From Myxococcaceae bacterium (GTDB lineage: Bacteria; Myxococcota; Myxococcia; Myxococcales; Myxococcaceae), in the NCBI GenBank assembly GCA_016926755.1, contig JAFGNZ010000260.1, positions 1 to 32,200 of the forward strand: a stretch of DNA of 32,200 nucleotides, in the 5' to 3' direction. The position numbers and the translations under genes were made by a program. Position 1 is the stretch's first letter; each line of letters opens with the position of its first letter. Under the pieces are notes generated by a model that saw only the letters and a program-made list of their open reading frames with translations, was not told where the DNA came from and searched no databases. Below, one piece after another: positions 1 to 8,917 of this stretch.

Positions 1-1176
1 CTCGTGATGGACTGGGTGGAGGGAGTGCCGCTGTATGACCAGGCACGGCAGAGCAATCCCTCCTCCCAGCAGGTGCTCCAGTGGCTGGCCCAGCTCGCGC
101 GTGCGCTCCAGGCCGTGCATGCCCAGGGCTGCATCCACCGGGATGTCAAAGGTGACAACGTGCTGGTGCGCCACTCCGACAGCCGTGCCCTGCTCACCGA
201 CTTCGGCTCAGGCCGCTACCCGGACGCTGCCACGCTCACTCCGGACATCCTGCCTCCGGGCAACCCGGCCTACCGCTCCCCGGAGGCCTGCCTCTTCGAG
301 CTCCAGCACTTCCGTGAACCCACGGCTCGCTACTGCGCACAGCCGGCCGATGACCTCTACGCGCTGGGTGTCACCGCCTATCGGCTCGTGACGGGCCAGT
401 ACCCCGAGCTGGGGGAACCTCTCCAGGATGAGGCCGGCCTCTGGCGCCTGGAGGGCCTCGCCTCCCCTGCTCCGCTCTTGCACAACCCGCGCATCACGCC
501 GCGGCTCGATGCGTTGATTCTTCGCATGCTCTCGGTGCGCCCCGAGCAGCGTGGCACCGCGGCGGAGTTGGCCAAGGCGCTGGAGCAGGCCGCACAGCTC
601 ACCCATCCCGAGAGCACCCGTTCGCTCTTCGCCCAGGAGCTGCGGCCCTCGGGCAGCCCAGCCAAGGTGTCCTCTCGTACTCCGGACTCCACCGAGCGTG
701 ACAGCCCCCCAGCACGCGCCCGCCCTTGGGGGCGGCAGCTCGCGACGGCGGCAGCGCTCCTGGCGCTCGGGGCTTGGGTCTGGTGGAGCATTCCCAAGAA
801 GTTCCCGGAGCAGCCCACTGTCGTCATCCACGAGGCGGGACGGGCCCGCCTGGAGGACGGGGGGACCTCAGGGCTCGGCGATGAGGCGGCGACCGCCTCC
901 ACGCTGGCCTCCCCCGTTCCCTCCGTGCCAGGAGTGCGCGCCGAGGAGACGCTCCCCGAACCCTTGCCGGGCCAGGCGCGACCCGACGCGAAAGGACGCT
1001 GCCCTCACCCACGGCAGGTCCCCCTTGGCGGTGGGTGTTGGATCAAGAGCTCGTTCAATCGCGAGGAGTGCGAGCTGCTCAAGCCCATCGGCGGGTACAT
1101 GTTCAAGGGCACCTGCTACATGCCCGTGATCCTCCCCGGCCGCCATCCCACCTCCGATCCCGTACGCAAACCGTAG
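1..1176 (+). CDS. Ser/Thr protein kinase, membrane-anchored (5' end outside window)
   Basis: The reading frame is open to the left window edge, so the ATP-binding lobe is missing; the GTG at 4 and ATG at 7 are internal codons, not a credible start. Counting from the GTG at 4, the catalytic loop HRDVKGDN lies at residues 45-52, the metal-binding DFG at 66-68, and the SPE of the activation segment at 92-94, so the visible lobe looks catalytically intact. One membrane helix follows at about 245-262. The last 128 residues should be periplasmic or extracellular and carry four cysteines (333, 345, 356, 371), suggesting a small disulfide-bonded domain. The family phosphorylates Ser/Thr on partner proteins; no substrate can be inferred. 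It is convergent with the NACHT gene across a 217-nt gap in which I see no gene. Confidence 0.9.
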   Translation, partial: LVMDWVEGVPLYDQARQSNPSSQQVLQWLAQLARALQAVHAQGCIHRDVKGDNVLVRHSDSRALLTDFGSGRYPDAATLTPDILPPGNPAYRSPEACLFELQHFREPTARYCAQPADDLYALGVTAYRLVTGQYPELGEPLQDEAGLWRLEGLASPAPLLHNPRITPRLDALILRMLSVRPEQRGTAAELAKALEQAAQLTHPESTRSLFAQELRPSGSPAKVSSRTPDSTERDSPPARARPWGRQLATAAALLALGAWVWWSIPKKFPEQPTVVIHEAGRARLEDGGTSGLGDEAATASTLASPVPSVPGVRAEETLPEPLPGQARPDAKGRCPHPRQVPLGGGCWIKSSFNREECELLKPIGGYMFKGTCYMPVILPGRHPTSDPVRKP

Positions 1177-1393
1177 CGGGACGCGACGCTTCGGGCCAGC
1201 CCGGTACACAGGAGGAAAAGCCTCAGAGGGTGTTGAGCAGGCACAGGCAAGCACAGGATGCGGCGCTTACCCCCCACGGCATTCAGCGGGAGATGCACCC
1301 GACCGTAAGGAGATGCAACGTCAGCACCGACTGCATCCCGAACTGCGGGAACCCTTCCGCGAAGCGCCCGAGGCGCTCCATTGGTAGTTCGCA

Positions 1394-4300
1394 TCAGGCA
1401 GAGGCGATGGCCCAGAGGGCGTTGAGGGCCGCGTCCCGCTCGGCTGCATCGGACGAGGAGGTCATGCGCACGAGCGGCTCAATGGCTTCTTCGGCCTTGA
1501 GCGAACCCAGGGACGAGGCTGCGCGCTCGCGGACTCCCTGATCAGGATCGTTCAGAAGACTGATCAGACACGACTTGGATTCAGGAGACTGCCAGCGCTT
1601 AAGCCCATGGGCCACCTGTTGACGGACGGCCACGTCACTGTCTTTGCTGGTGGCAAGGAGGACGGGAAGCACCTCTTTTTCTTGGTCGCTAGACAGGTAG
1701 GCGATGGCATTCCGTCGCACTTCCACATCTGGGCTCTGGGTGAGGTGAATGAGGGCCCGAATACCCTCTGGATGTCCCTTGAGCAAGACGGCAACCATCA
1801 ACTTGGTACTTGGATTGGATACCTGGAGTAGCCTAAGCGCCAGGTTCATTTCATCTGCCTGTGGAGAGCCCTGCAGCAATAAATACTCCGACGAAGTCAA
1901 CTCCTGTTTCGCGCAGGCGAGCAACAGTTGCCGCAAGGTCATATCGCGCGTCGACAGAAAGATCCGTAGCAACCTCAAGAACGCGCTGGATAACTGGTCT
2001 TGCTCGGGGGCGAGAAGTGCACTGTCACTGCCTGCCGACACTTCTGAGGTTTCCTTGGCCGCACTCAGCACCTCGGAGAGCACTTGGAGCACTTGGAGTA
2101 AGGGGTTCTCGGATCCTTTCCAGCTTGTAATTAACTTCCCGGCAAAGCCTGCTCCCGCTGGAGTCCTGCCAAGGCCGGGAACGATAACCATTGCGAAATT
2201 AGTCGCGAAATCGCCTTGCTGTTCCCACGAGCGCATAATCTCCAAAAGTCGCTTTGGACGAAGCACAAGCAGCGCGGAAGCAGCACTGGCCTTGACCTCT
2301 GTATCATGCTCCGACAGCAACTCCTCTAGTCTCTCGCTGGCGGCAGCAAGGCGCATGGCTTCAACGGCGGCAGCCGCTGCTGCTCGAACCTGGGCGACGT
2401 TGTCGTCCAGCGCAGAGATGATGACAGATGCAGCGGCTGGAACCTTCAACCTGCCCAGATGAAAAATCGCCTGTGCTCGCACCCTGGGTTGGTCGCTCCC
2501 CGCCAGTCGGAGAAGCGGCTGGGCAAGCCGGCCTGAGAAATCCGACAAGCGCACATCGTTGAAGGAGGCCTCGCTGATGGATGGAGGCATTGTGCAGAGC
2601 CACTCGCTGAACTGCTCCGCGAGCCTGTCCTGCAAGGCAGCGGGGAGGGTGTCTCCCGCTTCCGTCGCGAACAGGACCGCGAGAGGGATCTGCTTGCGCA
2701 ACACCTGGGTGATATAGGCTCGGCGCCCGCGCTCCTGGTGATTCAGGGTGTCCTGAATGAAGCGGCGGGCCCCCTCCGCGCGCTTCTGCACGAGCGCCAT
2801 GTAGCCAACGCCCAGCCGAAGGATCTCCTCCCAGCGGGACTGAAAGAGGCGAGCCCTCCCCTCCTCGAAGAACTGCTCGGCCGCGTGGAGCCCCATGGCG
2901 GCAAAGAACTCCTGGAAGGTGAGGTGCAGGAAGCCCCACCTCCCCGCGCCGCGCTCTAGGAGGATCTGGACGTCCGCTCCTGCCTTCTTCAAGAACTCGC
3001 GAGCGGAGCGGCTCGCCGTCTCGGGAGCCGTGCCCTCACGCTCCTGGATGGCGCTCGTCAGGACCTCCACGATGAAGCTCTCCGGAGCGACACCTGTCGG
3101 CCACTTTCGGTGCATCTCCAGCGCGAGCCGTCCGAGGATGGGGACCGCCTCTTCCTCGTAGCGAAGCTGCTCTTCCTCCGGCCCTCCCGCGACGATTCTC
3201 CGGGCCTGTCCCCAGGTCTCGCAGAGGGTCCGCGCGAAGATCTCATACGCCTGGACCCGATGGCGCGGCAGCTGCCCCTCCGCGCGGTGGATGAGCGCGA
3301 GCGAAGAGAGGATGAAGGGGTTGCGAGACAACTCGTGAAGCCGCTGGTTGGCGAAGAGCGCCTCCAGGAGCTGGGTGGCGCTCCGGTCCGCCGTCACATC
3401 ATCCGGGCTCCCTTCCTCCCAGGCCTTGTAGGCCCGCTGGAAGGAGTGGACGTAGCGCCGCACCTGCTCATCCTCGAAGGGGCCCAGCGTGACTTCGGCG
3501 GCGCCGGGCAGGTCCAGCCCCACGTAACCGACCTGCCGCGCCGAGGCGATGAAGCGGTTGGCGGGGTACTGGATCGCGAAGGACTCCAGCCACCGCATCA
3601 CGCCCTCCCGGGCTTCGCTATGGACTTCATCCAGGCCGTCCAGGAGCACCAGGCATCGCCCCTGGCGCAGCATTTGGTCGAGGAACTCCCTCACCCCCGC
3701 CTCATCCTCATCCACATTGCGCTCACGGAAGTAGCGCGCCATCACGTCGACGACAGCGGCGGCCTCGCCCAGCGTGCTCCGGAGCTCCGCGAGCCGCCCG
3801 ACACTGATGAGGAGCGGCAGCAGGTGGAGCGCCGTCCCGAGCACCGCGTGCGTGGTGAGCGGGCCCCTGGCGGCCAGCAGCGCCAGCCACTTCAGCAGGG
3901 TGGTCTTCCCTGAGCCAGGATCCCCCAGGACGATGAGGACCTTGTACTGCTGGAGCGCCTGCGGAAAGGGCAGAGCCTTGGGAAGGGAGATGCCACCCGC
4001 ATGCAGCCCAAGGTCCACCAGCAGCTCCGGCGACATCTGGGCGAGCGGCTCGGTACCCGGGGCAGGGAGCTTGCGAACGTCGACCTTCGGGACCACGAAG
4101 ACATCGAAGATGTCGAGGCTGGGGGGCTCCTTCTTCTGCAGCCGGAAGCCGACGTAGCGCAGGCGCCGCACCGCTGAGCTCTCCAGATAGCCGCGGAACT
4201 TCGCCCCGTACCTCTCTGGCCCGCTCTCGCGGAGCGTGCTCGGAGCCTGCGCGGCCAGCGCCGGGAAGATCGACGCCGTCAGGCCGTCACCCTCCAGCTC

Positions 4301-4819
4301 CACCAGCGGCGAGAGGTGCCGCCGGTCGGCATCGGAGAGAGAGAGAAAGATTTCGGGCGACACCGCGAGGGTGTCTGCCGGCGTGGCTCGCTGGAGCCGC
4401 TCGCAAGTCCTCCGCACCTCTCCGCGGAACCGCTCCACGTCATCAAACTCAGGGCGCACGGCCGCATGGACCGCCAGACACGCCGTCAGATCGAGATCGA
4501 CCAGCAGCCGCTCCCGGAGGAGCCGGGCCGCCTGGAAGGCGCGCTGTGCCAGCGCCGGCCCTTCCGCTCCCTCGAAGGACATGAGCGCGCTCATGTCAGG
4601 AGCCGAGACGACCTCCCTGGCCCCCCAACCCGTGGCAATGGCCTGGAGGCTGGCCACATAGCGGGCTCGAAGCGCAAGGGCTTCGCGCTCCGTCAGGCTC
4701 CTGTTCGGGGTCGCAACCCTGCCAACCTGCACGACAGCCAAGACAGCGGGGGGTCCCTCGTCGCTCGTCTGCCGGTCTCCAGACAGGGCCGGTGTTGGCT
4801 CGGTTGGCACGTCACTCAT
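1394..4819 (-). CDS. Cyclase-like / NACHT NTPase / HEAT-repeat STAND protein
   Basis: A 1141-residue multidomain protein. Residues about 25-190 look like a degenerate class III nucleotide-cyclase homology domain: the beta-alpha order and the phrases around LAVHAAVRPEFDD (115-127) and ERLQRATPADTLAVSPEIF (140-158) fit, but the first metal-binding Asp position reads VVQVG, so catalysis is doubtful. Residues about 200-250 resemble the linker that often precedes NACHT in NACHT-HEAT proteins. The NACHT NTPase has Walker A GDPGSGKTT (299-307), Walker B LVLLDGLDEV (390-399) and a sensor-like FIASARQ (423-429). The C-terminal half, from about 700 to the end, is PBS-lyase/HEAT-type alpha-helical repeats, a typical ligand-sensing region of STAND proteins. 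The ATG overlaps the stop of the upstream AlbA_2 gene by 4 nt (ATGA), so the two are translationally coupled. Bacterial NACHT proteins include anti-phage proteins; defence is my inference, and signalling or development is the alternative. Confidence 0.85.
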   Translation of the reverse strand: MSDVPTEPTPALSGDRQTSDEGPPAVLAVVQVGRVATPNRSLTEREALALRARYVASLQAIATGWGAREVVSAPDMSALMSFEGAEGPALAQRAFQAARLLRERLLVDLDLTACLAVHAAVRPEFDDVERFRGEVRRTCERLQRATPADTLAVSPEIFLSLSDADRRHLSPLVELEGDGLTASIFPALAAQAPSTLRESGPERYGAKFRGYLESSAVRRLRYVGFRLQKKEPPSLDIFDVFVVPKVDVRKLPAPGTEPLAQMSPELLVDLGLHAGGISLPKALPFPQALQQYKVLIVLGDPGSGKTTLLKWLALLAARGPLTTHAVLGTALHLLPLLISVGRLAELRSTLGEAAAVVDVMARYFRERNVDEDEAGVREFLDQMLRQGRCLVLLDGLDEVHSEAREGVMRWLESFAIQYPANRFIASARQVGYVGLDLPGAAEVTLGPFEDEQVRRYVHSFQRAYKAWEEGSPDDVTADRSATQLLEALFANQRLHELSRNPFILSSLALIHRAEGQLPRHRVQAYEIFARTLCETWGQARRIVAGGPEEEQLRYEEEAVPILGRLALEMHRKWPTGVAPESFIVEVLTSAIQEREGTAPETASRSAREFLKKAGADVQILLERGAGRWGFLHLTFQEFFAAMGLHAAEQFFEEGRARLFQSRWEEILRLGVGYMALVQKRAEGARRFIQDTLNHQERGRRAYITQVLRKQIPLAVLFATEAGDTLPAALQDRLAEQFSEWLCTMPPSISEASFNDVRLSDFSGRLAQPLLRLAGSDQPRVRAQAIFHLGRLKVPAAASVIISALDDNVAQVRAAAAAAVEAMRLAAASERLEELLSEHDTEVKASAASALLVLRPKRLLEIMRSWEQQGDFATNFAMVIVPGLGRTPAGAGFAGKLITSWKGSENPLLQVLQVLSEVLSAAKETSEVSAGSDSALLAPEQDQLSSAFLRLLRIFLSTRDMTLRQLLLACAKQELTSSEYLLLQGSPQADEMNLALRLLQVSNPSTKLMVAVLLKGHPEGIRALIHLTQSPDVEVRRNAIAYLSSDQEKEVLPVLLATSKDSDVAVRQQVAHGLKRWQSPESKSCLISLLNDPDQGVRERAASSLGSLKAEEAIEPLVRMTSSSDAAERDAALNALWAIASA

Positions 4820-5991
4820 GCCCCCGCGCTCCGTGTCGTCCAGAGGATCAGCTTGAAGTGCCCTCCGATGACCTCAATCGAGGGCTCCCGGAAGCCGAGT
4901 TCCTTCATCCGGCGGATCATCTCCGGGACACCGAACCCCAGGCTCTCACTGCGCCGGGCCTTGTTCAGCACCGAGGCGAGCACCGGGTTGCGTTTCTGGC
5001 TGATGCCCCCCACGCGGATGTTCTCCAGCGTGAGCTGGTTCAACAGATCGCCCGGGTTGATCACCTCAATCCGGTCATCGAATACGAGGAGCCGCGTCTG
5101 CGAGGCGATGCGGTAGTCACGGTGGAGCACGGCGTTCGTGATGGCCTCGCGCACCACGTCGAGAGGGAGGCCTCCCTCGATCCGCACCAGCCCCTCGACG
5201 CGCGAAGGAGCCGCGACGTTGCGCTGGATGAAGGCGCTCGCCGCGTCGAGTTGATCGAGGACGCGCCCCTCGATCTCCTGCTTGTCCAGGAACGTGCGAG
5301 AGACATCGGTCCCCGGGATGCGCACGGCGGAGATACGGGCGTCTACGAGCCAGCGCGTGGGCTCACGCCCGAACATCAGCACCCCCGTCACGGTGGGCAC
5401 GCCCGTCCGATCGACACACTTGAGGGATCCCAGCAACGGAGTGATGTGCTGCTCCGAGGCCCGCCCCGGATATGCAGCGGCGAGGAAGGCACGCACGGCG
5501 TCCCGGTCGAGATCATCCAGCGTCGCGCCCGCGACCGGCTGCTCGTCGAAGTGGTAGTCCGTGGACTGAATCAGCTTGACCAGATCCTCGCGGCGAGCCT
5601 GGCGCGAGCGGTTGCCATCCCGGATGTAATAGATGCTCGCGGCCCGGTGTGGCCTGCTCGGGCTGAAGGGGACCTCCACCACGAGGATGGGCGTGCCGCG
5701 GACCTCTCGCTTCACCACGTTGCACAGGAGGGGTGGTTCGATGGTGTCCTGGCAGAGCTGAGTGACCTGGCGCATCAGCTCATCGGCCTGCTCCATCGTG
5801 CCCACGCCCGTGGGCGTCCCGTCGTCCTCGACGCCGAGGAGAAGATGGCCCCCACGCGTATTGGCCAGGGCCGTGATGGCCTTGGCCAGGTCCGATCTGT
5901 CCGCCTTGTAGTTGCTCTTGCTGACCCCCTTGAACTCGGTCACCGAGTCCTCTCCCAACCGCAGGGTCTGTTCCAGGGTCTCTTCGTTCAT
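4816..5991 (-). CDS. Schlafen-type AlbA_2 / HATPase_c_4 protein
   Basis: A 391-residue protein of the RecG-like/Schlafen AlbA_2 group. The N-terminal AlbA_2 domain (about 10-130) shows GEDSVTEFKG (13-22) and the hallmark LANTRGGHLLLGVEDDG (42-58). The C-terminal half is an ATPase fold of the HATPase_c_4 type, with an N-box-like REAITNAVLHRDY (281-293), a DDRIEVINPG strand (305-314) and a glycine turn SLGFGVPE (350-357). Such proteins are annotated as putative transcriptional regulators or nucleic-acid-binding ATPases, and Schlafen-domain proteins occur in defence contexts. I chose the ATG at 5991 because MNEETLEQTLRLGED matches the usual N-terminus. An in-frame TTG at 6012 would add seven residues; neither has a strong ribosome-binding site. 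It lies 99 nt downstream of glmM on the same strand and overlaps the NACHT gene by 4 nt. Confidence 0.87.
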   Translation of the reverse strand: MNEETLEQTLRLGEDSVTEFKGVSKSNYKADRSDLAKAITALANTRGGHLLLGVEDDGTPTGVGTMEQADELMRQVTQLCQDTIEPPLLCNVVKREVRGTPILVVEVPFSPSRPHRAASIYYIRDGNRSRQARREDLVKLIQSTDYHFDEQPVAGATLDDLDRDAVRAFLAAAYPGRASEQHITPLLGSLKCVDRTGVPTVTGVLMFGREPTRWLVDARISAVRIPGTDVSRTFLDKQEIEGRVLDQLDAASAFIQRNVAAPSRVEGLVRIEGGLPLDVVREAITNAVLHRDYRIASQTRLLVFDDRIEVINPGDLLNQLTLENIRVGGISQKRNPVLASVLNKARRSESLGFGVPEMIRRMKELGFREPSIEVIGGHFKLILWTTRSAGA

Positions 5992-6090
5992 GGCGTCCGG
6001 TGCTTGGGGCAAACGGTACGGGGGAACGACTTATCACCTTTCCAGCCCCCCGCTTCTCCCCATCCGGCCCCCTGAGAGAACAAGAGCCCC

Positions 6091-7482
6091 TCAGCTCAGG
6101 GCGCGGGAGAGCGCCTCGGCGATCTCCTTCGCGTACGCCTCGTTGCGCGCCGCGTCCTCGCCCTCGATCAGGATGCGCACCTTGGGCTCGGTGCCCGAGA
6201 AGCGCACCAGCACCCGGCCCTCGCTGCCCAGCCGCTGCTCCACGCCCTGGATGACCTTCATCACCTCGGGCAGCTCGCCCAGCTCGCGCCGCTCCTTCAC
6301 CACCACGTTCAGCAGCGTCTGCGGCACCGGCTCGAAGATGGAGGCCAGCTCGCTCAGCGGCTTGCCCTCCCGGCACATCACCGCCAGCAGCTGCAGCGCC
6401 GCCAGCGTCCCATCCCCCGTGGTGGAGTGATCCAGGAAGAGCAGGTGCCCGCTCTGCTCGCCACCCAGGTTGTAGCCGTGCTTGCGCATCTCCTCGACGA
6501 CGTAGCGATCCCCCACGCGCGTGCGGGCCACCTTCACGCCCCAGCGCGCCACCGCGCGCTCCAGGCCGATGTTGCTCATCACCGTGGCCACCAGCGTCTT
6601 CTTCTTCAGCTCCTCGCGCGCCACCAGGTTGCCCGTGCAGATGGCCATGATGGCGTCCCCGTCCACCACCTTGCCCTTCTCGTCCACCACGATCAGCCGG
6701 TCCGCGTCCCCGTCCAGCGCCAGGCCCAGGTGCGCCCCGTGCTCCACCACCGCGCGCGCCAGCCCCTCCGGGTGCAGCGCGCCGCACTTCTCGTTGATGT
6801 TCTTGCCGTCCGGCGACACGCCCAGCGAGATCACCTTGGCGCCCAGCTCCTCCAGCACCGAGGGCGCCGTCTTGTAGGCCGCGCCGTTGGCGCAGTCCAC
6901 GACGAGGGTCATCCCCTCCAGCGTCAGCTCGCGCGGGAACGTGGCCTTGAGGAAGACGATGTAGCGGCCCCGCGCGTCCTCCAGGCGGATCGCCCGGCCG
7001 ATGTTGTCCGCCGTGGGCCGGATCGCGTCCATCGCCCCCGTGGACAGCAGCTCCTCCAGCTTCGCCTCCGTCTCATCCGGCAGCTTGAAGCCGTCGCGCC
7101 AGAAGAACTTGATGCCGTTGTCCTGGTACGGGTTGTGCGAAGCGGAGATCACCGCGCCCGCATCCGCGCGCATGGAGGTGGTGAGGTTGGAGATGGCCGG
7201 CGTGGGCAGCGGGCCCGTCAGCCACACGTCCACGCCCATGGAGGTGATGCCCGCCGCGAGCGCCTGCTCCAGCATGTACCCGGACAGCCGCGTGTCCTTG
7301 CCGATGATCACCCGGTGCCGGTGCGGCCCGTTGCGGATCAGGTACGCGAGCGCTCGGCCGAGCTGCATCGCCACCTCGACCGTCATCGGGAAGACGTTCG
7401 CCACGCCACGGACGCCGTCCGTCCCGAACAGCCGCTGCGAGGGCCGCTCCTCCTTGGGAGACAGATTCATCTTGTAAGCCAT
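6091..7482 (-). CDS. glmM: Phosphoglucosamine mutase GlmM
   Basis: Cytosolic enzyme that interconverts glucosamine-6-phosphate and glucosamine-1-phosphate for UDP-GlcNAc, hence peptidoglycan and LPS synthesis. It is 463 residues, slightly longer than the usual 445-455 because of an N-terminal extension before [10 protein letters not shown]. All key motifs are intact: phosphoserine loop ISASHNP (112-118, Ser115 being the phosphorylated residue), metal loop DGDADR (257-262), sugar-binding GEQSGH (341-346) and phosphate-binding RFSGTEP (427-433). The ATG at 7482 has an AGGTGAGAGG-like ribosome-binding site just upstream. It is downstream of folP on the same strand, the ftsH-folP-glmM order known from enterobacteria. 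The cdaA and ybbR genes that often sit between folP and glmM in other delta-proteobacteria and Firmicutes are absent. Confidence 0.97.
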   Translation of the reverse strand: MAYKMNLSPKEERPSQRLFGTDGVRGVANVFPMTVEVAMQLGRALAYLIRNGPHRHRVIIGKDTRLSGYMLEQALAAGITSMGVDVWLTGPLPTPAISNLTTSMRADAGAVISASHNPYQDNGIKFFWRDGFKLPDETEAKLEELLSTGAMDAIRPTADNIGRAIRLEDARGRYIVFLKATFPRELTLEGMTLVVDCANGAAYKTAPSVLEELGAKVISLGVSPDGKNINEKCGALHPEGLARAVVEHGAHLGLALDGDADRLIVVDEKGKVVDGDAIMAICTGNLVAREELKKKTLVATVMSNIGLERAVARWGVKVARTRVGDRYVVEEMRKHGYNLGGEQSGHLLFLDHSTTGDGTLAALQLLAVMCREGKPLSELASIFEPVPQTLLNVVVKERRELGELPEVMKVIQGVEQRLGSEGRVLVRFSGTEPKVRILIEGEDAARNEAYAKEIAEALSRALS

Positions 7483-7637
7483 GTGTGCCGCCTCTCACCT
7501 TTTCCCGCGCCGGACTCCCTCCGGCTTCCCGCCCCGAGGCCTCAGACAGCGCCTTGGACACGGGTTCGAAACTAGGGACCCGACGTCATCTGGGCAACCA
7601 CCCCAGGTGTGCGTCATCCCGGGCCTTACCTGCACCT

Positions 7638-8888
7638 TCAGTCGCCCACCCTGGAACTTCCGAACAGAGCACCGCCCTCCGTCGCCGTCCGAATCCCCTC
7701 TACCACCGCGAGCGCATCTCGCGCCTCTGCCACGTCGTGCACCCGGACGAAATCCGCCCCGCCCAGCGCCGCCACCGCCGCCACCGAGCCCAGCGTCGCC
7801 GCCAGGCGCTCACCCGCCGGCTTGCCACCCGTGAGAGCCCCCAGGAACCCCTTTCGGCTCGGGCCCACCAGCACTGGCAGCCCCAGCACCCGGAGCTCGC
7901 CCAGCCGCCGCAGCAGGAACAGGTTGTGCCCCAGCGTCTTGCCAAACCCGATGCCCGGGTCCACGAGGATGGACCCGCGCGTCACACCCGCGGCCACCGC
8001 GCGCGCCACGCCCTCCTCCAGGAAGGTGAGCACCTCGCCCAGGAGCTCCTCGTAGGCGGGCGCCTGCTGCATCGTCTCCGGAGTGCCCTGGATGTGCATG
8101 AGGCAGCAGGCGGCCCCCGCCTCGGCGACGACGCGCGGCAGCTCCGGATCGAAGTGGAAGCCGCTGATGTCGTTGATCAGCGCCGCGCCCGCCTGGAGCG
8201 CCTCGCGCGCGACGGCCGCCTTGGTGGTGTCCACCGAGAGGGGCACCTGCGTACGAGCGCGCAGCCCCTCCAGCACGGGCAGCACGCGGGCGAGCTCCTC
8301 CTCGGCGGAGACGCGCTGCGAGCCAGGCCGGGTGGACTCGCCGCCCACGTCCAGCACGTCCGCGCCCGCCTCGGCCAGCCGCAGCCCGTGCGCGATCGCG
8401 GCGTCCGCCGAGGCGTACCTGCCCCCATCCGAGAAGCTGTCCGGCGTCACGTTCACCACGCCCATCACGTAGGTGCGCGCCCCGAAGGTGAAGGTGCGGC
8501 CTCCGAGCGTGAGCGGCGCCGGCGGCGCCACTGCCTCCAGGCCCCGAGCGAGCGCCCCGGCCAGCTCGGCGAGCTGGGGATCGGCCCGGGCGGCGGCGAT
8601 CAGCCGCTCGAACTGCTCCTTGCGCCCCGTGAGCAGGCCCGAGCCCAGGCGGGTGCGCGGATCCCCGGCCACGTAGACGGGGTACTCCTCCCGGCCCGGA
8701 GCGCTGGAGGCCTCGAAGCGCCCCTGGAGGAAGCGCCCCTCCACGCGGCTCAGCCCGGTGAGCAGGAGCCGGTACAGGGGCAGCTTCTCCAGCAGGTACT
8801 CGCGGGCGGGCGTGGGCAGCCCCATCCGGCGGAAGGCGAGCTGGAGCTCCTCCGGGCGCTCGGCGAGCAGGGGGTGGGCGCGGATCAT
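7638..8888 (-). CDS. folP: Dihydropteroate synthase FolP, with N-terminal extension
   Basis: Folate biosynthesis enzyme that joins 6-hydroxymethyl-dihydropterin diphosphate to p-aminobenzoate; target of sulfonamides. The catalytic TIM barrel starts near residue 128 and carries VNVTPDSFSDGG (145-156) and GGESTRPG (182-189), then the NDISGF, KGFLG and RVHD motifs of later strands. At 416 residues it is about 130 longer than the classical 270-285-residue enzyme. The extra N-terminal domain, residues 1-125, is in frame and codon-typical; I do not recognise its function, though delta-proteobacterial FolPs are often long. The ATG at 8888 is preceded by CTGGAG at a suitable distance. A strong terminator lies between ftsH and this start, so folP probably depends on readthrough or its own promoter. 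Confidence 0.95.
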   Translation of the reverse strand: MIRAHPLLAERPEELQLAFRRMGLPTPAREYLLEKLPLYRLLLTGLSRVEGRFLQGRFEASSAPGREEYPVYVAGDPRTRLGSGLLTGRKEQFERLIAAARADPQLAELAGALARGLEAVAPPAPLTLGGRTFTFGARTYVMGVVNVTPDSFSDGGRYASADAAIAHGLRLAEAGADVLDVGGESTRPGSQRVSAEEELARVLPVLEGLRARTQVPLSVDTTKAAVAREALQAGAALINDISGFHFDPELPRVVAEAGAACCLMHIQGTPETMQQAPAYEELLGEVLTFLEEGVARAVAAGVTRGSILVDPGIGFGKTLGHNLFLLRRLGELRVLGLPVLVGPSRKGFLGALTGGKPAGERLAATLGSVAAVAALGGADFVRVHDVAEARDALAVVEGIRTATEGGALFGSSRVGD

Positions 8889-8917
8889 GACGAGGGCTCC
8901 AGGACAGCGGCGGAAGC

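Noticed and set aside
1177-1393. Short frames in the convergent gap between the kinase and the NACHT gene, considered as a gene or transposon remnant.
   Set aside because: No ribosome-binding site, no terminal repeats, and no recognisable protein motif in any frame.
5992-6012. TTG start giving a seven-residue longer AlbA_2 protein.
   Set aside because: It has no good ribosome-binding site, and the ATG at 5991 gives the family-like N-terminus; kept as an alternative only.
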